DNA from: Treponema sp.
GTDB lineage: Bacteria; Spirochaetota; Spirochaetia; Treponematales; Breznakiellaceae
Length of the DNA stretch: 59,525 nt
NCBI GenBank assembly: GCA_009787775.1
Contig: WQSQ01000004.1
Location: forward strand, 1 to 59,525
Direction of reading: 5' to 3'
The position numbers and the translations under genes were made by a program. Numbering within the stretch: position 1 is the first letter of the stretch; every line of letters starts with the position of its first letter. A model generated the notes under the pieces. The model was not told the DNA's origin and made no database searches. It saw only the letters and a list, made by a program, of their open reading frames with translations. Positions 8,148-16,366 of this stretch are shown piece by piece.

Positions 8148-9152
8148 ATGGTACAAAAGGATGATTTGGATCGATGCGCATCAATAATTGCCGCATGTAA
8201 AAAAGAAATGGCTTTGCGGATTGTCGGGCAGAACGAAATGATAGAAGGGCTTCTTGTATCTCTTATCGCAGGCGGACATATTCTGCTTGAGGGAGTTCCG
8301 GGGCTTGCAAAGACACTTGCGGTAAAAAGCCTTGCGGAAATTACCGGGCTTGAGTTTAAAAGAATTCAATTTACGCCTGATCTATTACCTGCGGATTTAA
8401 CCGGAACATTGATTTGGGAGCAGGCTAACTCAAGATTTTCAGTAAGGCGCGGTCCGGTGTTCGCGAATGTTATTCTGGCGGATGAAATTAACAGGGCGCC
8501 TGCGAAGGTTCAATCGGCGCTGCTTGAAGCAATGGAAGAAAAACAGGTAACAATCGGAGAAAAATCATATTCACTCCCGGATCCTTTCTTTGTTCTTGCG
8601 ACAGAAAATCCAATCGAACATGAGGGAACATATTCCCTGCCGGAAGCGGAGCTTGATCGTTTTCTCATGAAATTATTAATTGTTTATCCGCAGCCGATTG
8701 AAGAACTTGAGATAGTAAAAAACTCACCGCCCTTGTCTTTTGGTCCATCGGAAGGAAGTTCCGGAAGGAATGTGCCGCTTTCGCCTGTTTTAACTGCGGA
8801 TAAATTAAATTCCCTGCGTAATACTGCCGATTCGGTTCATGTTGACGATGAGATCAGCAAGTATATTGTGTCTGTTGTTACGGCAACCAGGCCTGTTTCC
8901 GCGAAATCCAAAGAAGGCGTTTATCGTTATGTGTCATTCGGCGCATCTCCGCGCGCTTCAATAGCTCTTTATAAGTGCTGCCGCATTCTCGCGATGTTTG
9001 ACGGGCGCAGTTTTGTAAACCCTGAAGATGTCAAAACGGCAGCGCTTCCTGTTCTGCGCCACAGAATCGTTCTCACCTATGAAGCTGAAGCCGAAGATAT
9101 GGATACTGATACCGTCATCGCGAGAATTCTCAGTCATGTTCCTGTTCCGTAA
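8148..9152 (+). CDS. moxR: MoxR-family AAA+ ATPase, first gene of the bat operon
   Basis: 334 aa. MoxR ATPases act as chaperones for von Willebrand factor A (VWA) proteins encoded beside them. Walker A GVPGLAKT (49-56), Walker B VILADE (108-113), sensor region FVLATENPIEHEGTYSLPEA and the C-terminal lid SFGASPRAS are visible. The start has no clear Shine-Dalgarno; TTGACT at 8111 could be a -35, with a poor -10. It begins a tight run (gaps 9 and 10 bp, then overlaps) of DUF58 and VWA genes typical of Bacteroides, Leptospira, Borrelia and Treponema bat loci. A cytoplasmic location is expected. Confidence 0.93.
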   Translation: MVQKDDLDRCASIIAACKKEMALRIVGQNEMIEGLLVSLIAGGHILLEGVPGLAKTLAVKSLAEITGLEFKRIQFTPDLLPADLTGTLIWEQANSRFSVRRGPVFANVILADEINRAPAKVQSALLEAMEEKQVTIGEKSYSLPDPFFVLATENPIEHEGTYSLPEAELDRFLMKLLIVYPQPIEELEIVKNSPPLSFGPSEGSSGRNVPLSPVLTADKLNSLRNTADSVHVDDEISKYIVSVVTATRPVSAKSKEGVYRYVSFGASPRASIALYKCCRILAMFDGRSFVNPEDVKTAALPVLRHRIVLTYEAEAEDMDTDTVIARILSHVPVP

Positions 9153-9161
9153 GAGGTTGCA

Positions 9162-10073
9162 ATGGAAACCGGCGAGTTACTGCGCAATATTATAAATCTT
9201 CCGATATTTTCAAACAGTCTTGCCGAAGAAATGCTTGCCGGTAATTTCAGATCTGTTTTTAGGGGCCAGGGTATGGAATTTGACGAAGCCCGTCATTATA
9301 ACCCCGGTGATGATATCAGATCAATTGACTGGAATACAAGCGCGCGGTTTGCAAGCCCGTTTGTGAAAATATACCGCGAAGAACGCGAGTTGACTATTTT
9401 GATTTTACTTGATGTCTCTCCGTCCATGCACAGGGGATATATTACGCGCCATGGCCTAAGCCCTTATGAGCAGGCTTTGTTATCAGCTGCGTTAATAGCG
9501 TTCTCTGCAGAATGTACAGAACAGCAGGTTGGCGCTATTTTTTTTGACAGAGATATCGAAAAGGTTTTTAAGCCGCGCAAGGGGCGCAAATCGATAATGG
9601 CTCTCGTTATGGCAGCTCTTCAATATCAAAACAATGTAATACCGCGAAGAACCCAATATGGCAGCGATATCGCGTCCGCTCTGGCAGGAGCTCAGAGGCT
9701 TTTAAAAAAACGCTCTCTTGTTGTATTAATTTCTGATTTTTACAGCATTAACTGGGAACAGGAAATGGGTAATCTTTGCCGCAAACATGACTGCATCGCG
9801 CTTCGTATATGCGATCCGCAGGAATTAATGTTTTCAGGGCTTATAACCATGGAAGATCCGGAGACAGGTGTAAGAATTGAAGCGCCGGCAAGTCTCGATT
9901 CATTCAGGGAAAGCTGGACACATTGGCATATGGAACGTTCAACACTTTGGGAATCGCAATGCAGAAAAAGCGGTGCTTCCTTCATGGAATTATCTACAGA
10001 AACTGATGCGCCCTCCGCTTTAATAAAATTCTTCGGACATCATGGAATCAGTCAGAAACGAAAAAAAAGATGA
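9162..10073 (+). CDS. DUF58 domain protein of the bat operon
   Basis: 303 aa with the DUF58 hallmark: GQGMEFDEARHYNPGDDIR followed by SIDWNTSAR (about residues 35-62). The region after it resembles a degenerate VWA fold (LLDVSPSMHRG, then VLISDFYSINW). DUF58 proteins accompany MoxR and VWA proteins nearly everywhere; the biochemical role is not settled. It has no membrane segment, so it is probably cytoplasmic and membrane-associated through partners. Ribosome binding site AGAGG lies just upstream. The gap to moxR is 9 bp. Confidence 0.9.
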   Translation: METGELLRNIINLPIFSNSLAEEMLAGNFRSVFRGQGMEFDEARHYNPGDDIRSIDWNTSARFASPFVKIYREERELTILILLDVSPSMHRGYITRHGLSPYEQALLSAALIAFSAECTEQQVGAIFFDRDIEKVFKPRKGRKSIMALVMAALQYQNNVIPRRTQYGSDIASALAGAQRLLKKRSLVVLISDFYSINWEQEMGNLCRKHDCIALRICDPQELMFSGLITMEDPETGVRIEAPASLDSFRESWTHWHMERSTLWESQCRKSGASFMELSTETDAPSALIKFFGHHGISQKRKKR

Positions 10074-10083
10074 GAAGTGAAAA

Positions 10084-11073
10084 ATGAGGAATTGGGAAAG
10101 TGAAATTGTAAAGATAATACTTACGCATATTTATAAATATCCTGTTCGGTGCATCTTATTTCTTTTTTTAATTTTTATTTCATGTAATATTTCTTATGCT
10201 CAAAACACAGGCGCTTATCTTATTCCGCGTCAGATTTATGTCGGAGATCCGGCTTCATTAATTTTACCGTTACAGGCAGCACCGCAAAACAGCGAAGATA
10301 TCATTCTTGTTAAAAATGATTCTTTTTCAGGCAGCAGTAATTTTCCTTATGATGAAAATATTGATTTTCACAGGATAATTCTTGAACGGCGCGTAACAGG
10401 AAGCAGGTTAATTATTGAGTTTACTGCTTTTGTTCCGGGCATTTTATGGTTTCCCGCAATAGAAATCGGCGGTGAAAACTTTACAAGTCTGTCTGTAACT
10501 GTAGGTTCTCTCATAAACGATAGATCTGATCGTTATCTTTCTGGAACAGCTTCCGCGCTTGCGATGCCTGGAACCGCGCTCATGCTTTACGGATCAATGG
10601 CTGTAATTGCCGTTGTTATACTCTTTGCAATCTGGTTTATATTTAAGGGACGCCCTGTTTTGCGGAAGTTAAATGAAAACTGGAAACGTTACAGGCTCTT
10701 TGCAAGAATACGAAATACCGAGAAACGGCTTCAAAAAGCAATTATAAAGGGGACTGATAAAAGGGTAATTCTTGATATGCTTTCAGAAGAAACAAGAAAC
10801 TTTCTTTCAGCGCTGACAGGAAAAAATTGCCGCGCAATGACAGCGCGGGAATTTAACACTTTGCCGTTTGAATTTCAGGCGCAGAAAGGAAATGATTTTT
10901 TGGCAATTAAACCAGGTGATTTTTTCCGAAGCTGCGATGAAATACGGTTTTCCGGGACGGAATTTGATTCGCTGGATATATTGCAGCTGTTAGCCGATCT
11001 TCGGCAGCTGATATATGAGCTTGAAAACACAAAAGGAAGCATTAATAAAATAACGGAGATTAAAGCGGCATGA
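10084..11073 (+). CDS. bat-operon membrane protein of unknown function
   Basis: 329 aa. A hydrophobic signal (about 22-38, ending in SYAQ) exports a domain of about 120 residues. One transmembrane helix (about 165-187) and a basic cytoplasmic helical tail (about 190-329) follow. The topology matches the extra membrane protein found between DUF58 and batA in many bat loci (DUF4381-like), but I do not recognise a catalytic motif. The stop overlaps the batA start as ATGA, indicating translational coupling. The likely role is assembly with BatA/BatB at the inner membrane. Confidence 0.7.
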   Translation: MRNWESEIVKIILTHIYKYPVRCILFLFLIFISCNISYAQNTGAYLIPRQIYVGDPASLILPLQAAPQNSEDIILVKNDSFSGSSNFPYDENIDFHRIILERRVTGSRLIIEFTAFVPGILWFPAIEIGGENFTSLSVTVGSLINDRSDRYLSGTASALAMPGTALMLYGSMAVIAVVILFAIWFIFKGRPVLRKLNENWKRYRLFARIRNTEKRLQKAIIKGTDKRVILDMLSEETRNFLSALTGKNCRAMTAREFNTLPFEFQAQKGNDFLAIKPGDFFRSCDEIRFSGTEFDSLDILQLLADLRQLIYELENTKGSINKITEIKAA

Positions 11074-12068
11074 GTTTTGATTTTGATAATCCGTTTCTTG
11101 CGGCTTCTGCGTTTTTAATAATACCGCTTGCCGTGTTTATATTTTTCAGGTTAAGAAACCCGTTTATTGCTTCAATTCCGTTAGGTGCACCTGGAGGTGT
11201 TCCCTTTAAAACATCGCAATTCGGCGGTATTGTCAGACTGTTAAAAGTTTTTGAAATAACGGGAATATTTCTGCTTTTTTTAAGTGCTGCAGGTCCTTCA
11301 ATTAAAACGACAGAGACTGTTTTATTAAACCGCGGTGCGGATATAATTTTTATTCTTGATGTCAGTCCGAGTATGGCAGCAATCGACATGGGCGGAGGAA
11401 ACCGCTTTGATGTCGGCAGAACTCTACTCGCGGAATTTGCGCATAAACGGCCGTCTGACAGTGTAGGACTGGTTGCAGTCGGAGAAGACGCTGTTCTCAT
11501 GCTGCCCCCGACACTGGACAGGCAAGCGCTGGATATAAGGCTGGGGCAGCTTCGCATCGGCGAGCTTGGAGACGGAACAGCGCTCGGTATGGGTATCTCT
11601 GTCGCCGCGTATCACCTGGAAAAATCAAACGCAAAGCGAAAAGTCGCGGTATTGATTACTGATGGAGAAAATAACGCAGGTGCGGTTCATCCGGAAACAG
11701 CTGCAGGCTATTTAAGCGATATAGGAGTATCATTCTGGGTTATCGCTGTCGGCTCCGCCGGAGAGGTACCGATAGATTATGTTGATCCGTACACACGAAT
11801 CCGCCGTACCGGTATCTTTGATTCACGGTATGATGTTGAAAGCCTGAAGCGCCTTAGCGTTATTGGTGGAGGTAATTTTATTGCTGCTCATTCCGCGGAT
11901 ACTTTTGCCTCCGCATTTTCTCAGCTCGATGACAGTGAAATAACAATTCAAAGAAGCAGGATTATCAGCCGCATGTCTTCACTTACATTCCAGTTCTTAA
12001 TATGTTCCGTTGCAATTATAATATCTGTTAAATTTATCAGACGCTTCTTTCTTGGAGCCTTGCTATGA
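11070..12068 (+). CDS. batA: BatA-like von Willebrand factor A membrane protein
   Basis: 332 aa. Two N-terminal transmembrane helices (about 10-26 and 58-74), a periplasmic VWA domain (about 90-290) and a C-terminal helix (306-326). A complete MIDAS metal site is visible: D97-x-S99-x-S101 (ILDVSPSM), T170 and D198 (LITDGENN). Bat proteins were named for aerotolerance in Bacteroides; their function in spirochaetes is less clear. Overlaps by 4 bp with the genes on both sides, so the proteins are probably made in fixed proportion. Confidence 0.9.
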   Translation: MSFDFDNPFLAASAFLIIPLAVFIFFRLRNPFIASIPLGAPGGVPFKTSQFGGIVRLLKVFEITGIFLLFLSAAGPSIKTTETVLLNRGADIIFILDVSPSMAAIDMGGGNRFDVGRTLLAEFAHKRPSDSVGLVAVGEDAVLMLPPTLDRQALDIRLGQLRIGELGDGTALGMGISVAAYHLEKSNAKRKVAVLITDGENNAGAVHPETAAGYLSDIGVSFWVIAVGSAGEVPIDYVDPYTRIRRTGIFDSRYDVESLKRLSVIGGGNFIAAHSADTFASAFSQLDDSEITIQRSRIISRMSSLTFQFLICSVAIIISVKFIRRFFLGALL

Positions 12069-13693
12069 CTTTTGATCATCCTGTTATATTATTTGCCTTT
12101 TTTATTTTTATACCATTAGTGGTTTTCGATATTATTAATGATAAAAAGATGTCAGGTTCTTCCAAAAGAAAACAACTTTTCAAAGAGAGACAACTGACTG
12201 ACGGCTTAAATAAAAAATTACGAATTTCTGTTTTTCTTTTCCGCCTGTTTCTTGCTTTTGCTGTAATCGCTCTTGCTGGTCCGCGATGGGGAACAGGATT
12301 TACACCATCAGAATATTACCGCGGCCTTGATACTGTCTTTGCGATCGATATTTCCCGCAGTATGGATATTTATGATTTAAATATTAGTAATCCTTATACA
12401 GGTCTTCCCTACAGCCGTCTTGAATATGGTCTAAGGATTGCAAGAGAAACAATCACTTCGCTGTCTGCATCCCGTTATGCGGCAGCCATCGGGCGCGGAA
12501 AAGGCTACCTTGCGGTTCCGCTCACTTATGACAGTGAAGCGGCGCTTGTATTCCTTGAGTCGCTTGACGGCTCTTCAATGACCGGAAGAAGCACAAACCT
12601 TGAATCGCTAATCGAAGCTGCATACTCAGCTTTCCAGAGTTCCTCTGCTGCGCACAAGGCAATTGTTCTGATATCAGATGGAGAATCTCATACCGGCGTA
12701 TTAAGAAATGTACTGAATCTCTGCGCGAATGAAGGAATTATTATTAATACTGTTGCCGTCGGGAGTGACGAAGGCCGGCAAATATATTCGCTTCCGGATA
12801 ACCCAGAATCTCCATTGGTGATTAGCCGCAGGGACTCCGCACTTTTGAGAAATTTGGCTGAAAGAACCGGCGGTATTTATATTGACGGAAACCGTGAAGA
12901 CGCGTCTTTTGTTCTTTCTTCGCATCTTCTTTCCATTTCCCCGGAAGCACAGTCATTCAGCGTAAAAACCGAAACAAAACAAAGGCGGACGTTTTTTATT
13001 ATACTGGCTTTGATTGCATACAGCACGTCAAAATTTGTTACGCGGCAGTATCAAAAACCTCCTGCGATGTATAAACCGCGGTTTTTACATCGTACACAAA
13101 CAAATCAAGGTTCTTTAGTTGTTTTGGTAATACTGTCATTTTCTCATATTATCTTTTCTTCCTGTACAGAAGGCAAACTTCTTCTTATGGAGGCCAATTA
13201 TTTAAATTCACGTAACAGATACGAAGAAGCGCTTGTTTCCTATCAAAAAGCACTGGAACATAAAGATGCCGCTCCTTATGCCGAATACGGACTTGGACTG
13301 ACTTTCTACCTGCTTGATCAGGAAGATATGGCGCTGAATCGCTACGGTGATTCGCAGAAGTTGCTGGAGATATTACCTGAAAGCGAACACAGAGAGCTCC
13401 GTTACAGGAATTATTATAATTCCGGTGTTATTTTTTTTGAGAAAGAAGATTACAATTCTGCGGCGGCATTTTTTCGCGAAGCGCTGAGGGAGGATCCAAG
13501 AAAAATCGATGCTAAACGAAATCTGGAATTGAGCCTATTGTCAATATCAATGGAATCAACTGAGCAGAATAATAAAAACCACCGGCAGGAACAGCGTGAA
13601 ATTCTTTTTGACTATTTAAGGGAACAGGAACAGCAGATATGGAAAAGCCGCGAATGGGCTCAGGAAGATAATTATTCAGGGCCGGATTATTAA
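12065..13693 (+). CDS. batB: BatB-like VWA protein fused to a C-terminal TPR (BatC-like) part
   Basis: 542 aa, longer than usual BatB (about 330). Residues 1-325 are BatB: membrane helices at about 5-22, 54-72 and 309-322, and a VWA domain with MIDAS D95-x-S97-x-S99. A second unit follows: hydrophobic segment 350-366 ending FSSC (C367), then TPR-like repeats (372-400, 405-430, 447-480) and a charged tail. The FSSC segment looks like a lipoprotein signal now internal to the chain, so the gene seems to be a BatB-BatC fusion. BatC in other genomes is a separate TPR protein. Starts by ATGA overlap with batA. Confidence 0.85.
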   Translation: MTFDHPVILFAFFIFIPLVVFDIINDKKMSGSSKRKQLFKERQLTDGLNKKLRISVFLFRLFLAFAVIALAGPRWGTGFTPSEYYRGLDTVFAIDISRSMDIYDLNISNPYTGLPYSRLEYGLRIARETITSLSASRYAAAIGRGKGYLAVPLTYDSEAALVFLESLDGSSMTGRSTNLESLIEAAYSAFQSSSAAHKAIVLISDGESHTGVLRNVLNLCANEGIIINTVAVGSDEGRQIYSLPDNPESPLVISRRDSALLRNLAERTGGIYIDGNREDASFVLSSHLLSISPEAQSFSVKTETKQRRTFFIILALIAYSTSKFVTRQYQKPPAMYKPRFLHRTQTNQGSLVVLVILSFSHIIFSSCTEGKLLLMEANYLNSRNRYEEALVSYQKALEHKDAAPYAEYGLGLTFYLLDQEDMALNRYGDSQKLLEILPESEHRELRYRNYYNSGVIFFEKEDYNSAAAFFREALREDPRKIDAKRNLELSLLSISMESTEQNNKNHRQEQREILFDYLREQEQQIWKSREWAQEDNYSGPDY

Positions 13694-13718
13694 TCTGCCG
13701 GAAAAAGGAGTAACTTGC

Positions 13719-14486
13719 ATGAATGCTAAATTATCATTAATATTTTTTCCTTTAATTATTATACAGGTTCTTACAGTAACGCTTACTGCGCAGGATGCAG
13801 AAACAGGAACAGGTTCTATGGTATCGGTAACGGTTAGTCCTGAAGTATTAATTCCCGGCATTCCCTTAAATCTTACATTCATTATTGATTATCCCAATCC
13901 AGAAGATGTAACGGTAATTGCTCCTTCATTTCCAGCTTCTGTTGTTATGGATCGCATTGTAAAATATCCGGCGATGATTGGTGCTCCCAACGATGTTTCC
14001 CGCGGCGTACAGCTTAGAACTGTAGTAGAATACAGGCTTATCCCAAATACAGGCGGGCATATTACGCTAGGTTCGTTTTCAATACAAACTCCGCAGAGTA
14101 TTACAGATACAGGTCCATTTTCGCTGATAATACAAAATCCTGTTATGGAACAAAGATTTGTTACACAGCGTCTTTATTGGGAAGGTTTCCAAACAGGATC
14201 AATCCGACAGGTAACAGCCGGTGATCGCATAACACTAATTTTACGCGCACAAACATGGAATTCTCGGCAGCCGCCTGCATCTTTTTTCATGCCAGATGTG
14301 CCGCAGGGAGTAATTCTTGCAGCTCAAAGCCTTTCTGCCGAAGAAAGAGCGTATGGCATTATTATAAAACTTACCTTTATTCCCCTTGTCGCCGGAGACT
14401 TCAGCTTGCCTGCAAGAGTAATTGATTATGAAGATGTCCGTTTTGAAATACCGGCTTTGAATATCTATATTAATAATCGAAATTAA
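13719..14486 (+). CDS. exported BatD-like protein (short form)
   Basis: 255 aa with an N-terminal signal (about 1-24, cleaved near TAQ). The rest is beta-rich, with SVTVSPEVLIPGIPLNLTF and QTPQSITDTGPFSLII, resembling the N-terminal Ig-like half of BatD oxygen-tolerance proteins. BatD is normally 500-600 aa with a C-terminal membrane anchor; no such anchor is seen here, so the protein would be free in the periplasm or a partial homologue. Ribosome binding site AAAGGAG. Last gene of the bat operon, followed by a hairpin terminator at 14506. Confidence 0.65.
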   Translation: MNAKLSLIFFPLIIIQVLTVTLTAQDAETGTGSMVSVTVSPEVLIPGIPLNLTFIIDYPNPEDVTVIAPSFPASVVMDRIVKYPAMIGAPNDVSRGVQLRTVVEYRLIPNTGGHITLGSFSIQTPQSITDTGPFSLIIQNPVMEQRFVTQRLYWEGFQTGSIRQVTAGDRITLILRAQTWNSRQPPASFFMPDVPQGVILAAQSLSAEERAYGIIIKLTFIPLVAGDFSLPARVIDYEDVRFEIPALNIYINNRN

Positions 14487-14505
14487 ATGAAGTTTTTAAA
14501 AATAT

Positions 14506-14527
14506 CAAACCGAAGGTTTGCGTTTTT
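14506..14527 (+). terminator. Rho-independent terminator of the bat operon
   Basis: Stem CAAACC / GGTTTG with a GAA triloop (14506-14520), then CGTTTTT. It lies 20 nt after the batD-like stop and between convergent genes. The same hairpin core plus GCGTTTTT recurs upstream of recO and of the nitroreductase. Confidence 0.7.
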
Positions 14528-14532
14528 AATAA

Positions 14533-15435
14533 TTAAGCCAATCTGTGATTCTTAACAGCTCTTAAAATCATTACATCTCCGAAGTTAAATCGTTTTGCGA
14601 GAAAGTCCGCGGTCCTTTTCAGCCACTTTGGAGATGTACCTGCTGCAAGACCTCCCCATGTTCTGCAGCTCTCTGTTTTAAAACCAGTGCTTGTTAAAAG
14701 CTGTTTTAATGTGCGGACCGAGAACAGATAAAGATGATCAAAAATCGCAGATCGCCAGCGGCTGCCGAATAATTGAGCCTGGAGTCCGTTGATATTGGGA
14801 GTCGTAATAAAAATATATCCGTTATCTTTCAGAATACGGTTTACTTCTGAAAGAAATGCGCGCGGATCGTTTAGATGCTCAATTAGATGGGATGCCAGAA
14901 TCACATCAAAGTTTTGTGATGGAAAATTATTTTCTTCCAGCGGAAGGTTTTTGACATCAAGATTCCGCGTTTTTTGCGCGTAATCTGCACTAGGAGAAAT
15001 CTCCACTCCTGTTACCTGCCAGCCGTGTTCGCGAAGAACTTCCAAAACTGCTCCCGTTGCACAGCCGATGTCCAGAACTGAGGGAGAGGATGAATAAAGC
15101 ACCCTTGCGGTTTTCTGTCTATCGTTTCTTGTAAATAATATTTTCTCAAGCCTGTTAAAACCCGCGTCCTTGAGTGCGAGTTGCTGTAATCTCAAAAAAG
15201 ATGCTTCGTTTTCCCGTTCATATGCTAAATAGTCATTCCCGTACATATTGCTGTAACGCGCAATTATTTCCTCTTTTACAGGCTGCGGATTTCGTTGCAC
15301 AAGGCCACATGATTTACATCGGACGAATGAAAACTCTCCGCATTTCAATAAAGGGCTGAAAATAACATTGCTGCATAAAGTACAAGGAAGATTTTCGCTT
15401 TTTCCGGTTGATACCGGCATTGACCATGTCTTCAT
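14533..15435 (-). CDS. SAM-dependent methyltransferase with N-terminal zinc ribbon
   Basis: 300 aa. An N-terminal C4 zinc-ribbon (CTLC at 18-21 and CKSC at 40-43) precedes a class I methyltransferase domain (about 105-230) with SAM motif VLDIGCATGAVLEVL, acidic loop GVEISPS, motif DVILASHLIEHL and the post-motif ITTPN. This architecture is common for sugar or lipid C/O-methyltransferases; the substrate cannot be read. It is the last of three minus-strand genes, 15 bp downstream of the M23-like gene, so co-transcription is likely. Confidence 0.8.
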   Translation of the reverse strand: MKTWSMPVSTGKSENLPCTLCSNVIFSPLLKCGEFSFVRCKSCGLVQRNPQPVKEEIIARYSNMYGNDYLAYERENEASFLRLQQLALKDAGFNRLEKILFTRNDRQKTARVLYSSSPSVLDIGCATGAVLEVLREHGWQVTGVEISPSADYAQKTRNLDVKNLPLEENNFPSQNFDVILASHLIEHLNDPRAFLSEVNRILKDNGYIFITTPNINGLQAQLFGSRWRSAIFDHLYLFSVRTLKQLLTSTGFKTESCRTWGGLAAGTSPKWLKRTADFLAKRFNFGDVMILRAVKNHRLA

Positions 15436-15450
15436 TTACTTAACAGTCAC

Positions 15451-16365
15451 TTAATTAACAGTTAACCGGCTCACTGTGTTTCTGGAATTGCCGACTATAT
15501 CCTGAACAATTACTTCGAGAGTGATCTGTCCGCGCGATAGAAAGACTTCAGCGGCTTCATAGGATTGTAAGTTTGCGTACACCTGCCTTGCGGGAATAAG
15601 ACCGTTGCGTGAAACCATTTGAATGCCGTCTCTCGCAGAAACAGATTCAAAATTAAGAGAACCAACTTCGGCGCCGTTTATTGAACAGAGAATTCTCTGC
15701 GGTGCATACTGGCCTGATGCCTGCGCTGCAGGGACAGAAAGAGGTATTCCGGCGGACGCGTTTACAACTATGGTATAACGCCCCTGGCTTAAATTATTTG
15801 ATTGTACCAGTTGTCCCTGTGTGTTCAGAAGACTGACAGAAATTATCTGCGGAAGCCTGATTTCCTGTATGGGAGTAATGATCATGGCAGGATTTATCCA
15901 TCTTCGTTCGCGCCTGTCAAAAAGTAAAAAATAAAAACCGGCTTTTGTTGACCAGCCTGATGTTCCGCAGTTTGCAATTATTTGGTTTTTTTCAACATGT
16001 GTTAACTGACCTGAACGTGTGTTATAGGAAGCAGGTTCAGATTCTTCATAACGGCTGTAAATGCTGATAAGCCCGTCTCCGTGATCAATTGCTGTCCATG
16101 CGCCGAGAGGAGAAGGCAGACGGGAAACGGAGTCATTCTTGTTACGTGAAAAAATTATCTCTCCGTTTTCCGCGGCAAGCACGGCTGTACCTCCTTCAAA
16201 GATCATTCCAAGAACTGGTCTGCCATTGTTGTTTGCACCAAAATTGCGGACAAGAACGGAATCATCTGAAGGCCAGCTCATGGCATCAAGTGAATCTGAA
16301 ACTGAGCCAGCCAGAAAACCTATAAAAAAGATCGCTGTTGTTATGCGGATTATATCTATTTTCAT
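15451..16365 (-). CDS. exported M23/LytM-like protein lacking catalytic residues
   Basis: 304 aa with an N-terminal signal or anchor (about 8-24). Residues 50-165 follow the LytM/M23 peptidase pattern: GTAVLAAENGEI, TAIDHGDGLISIYSRY, VEKNQIIANCGTSGWSTKAG. The HxxxD zinc motif reads GMIFEGG, and the HxH motif after the STKAG turn reads FYF (144-146). The zinc site is therefore missing and the protein should not cut peptidoglycan. Degenerate LytM proteins (EnvC/NlpD type) act as amidase activators or scaffolds. The C-terminal third is beta-rich with no recognised family. It starts 1 nt after the propeller gene stop. Confidence 0.65.
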   Translation of the reverse strand: MKIDIIRITTAIFFIGFLAGSVSDSLDAMSWPSDDSVLVRNFGANNNGRPVLGMIFEGGTAVLAAENGEIIFSRNKNDSVSRLPSPLGAWTAIDHGDGLISIYSRYEESEPASYNTRSGQLTHVEKNQIIANCGTSGWSTKAGFYFLLFDRRERRWINPAMIITPIQEIRLPQIISVSLLNTQGQLVQSNNLSQGRYTIVVNASAGIPLSVPAAQASGQYAPQRILCSINGAEVGSLNFESVSARDGIQMVSRNGLIPARQVYANLQSYEAAEVFLSRGQITLEVIVQDIVGNSRNTVSRLTVN

Positions 16366-16366
16366 T

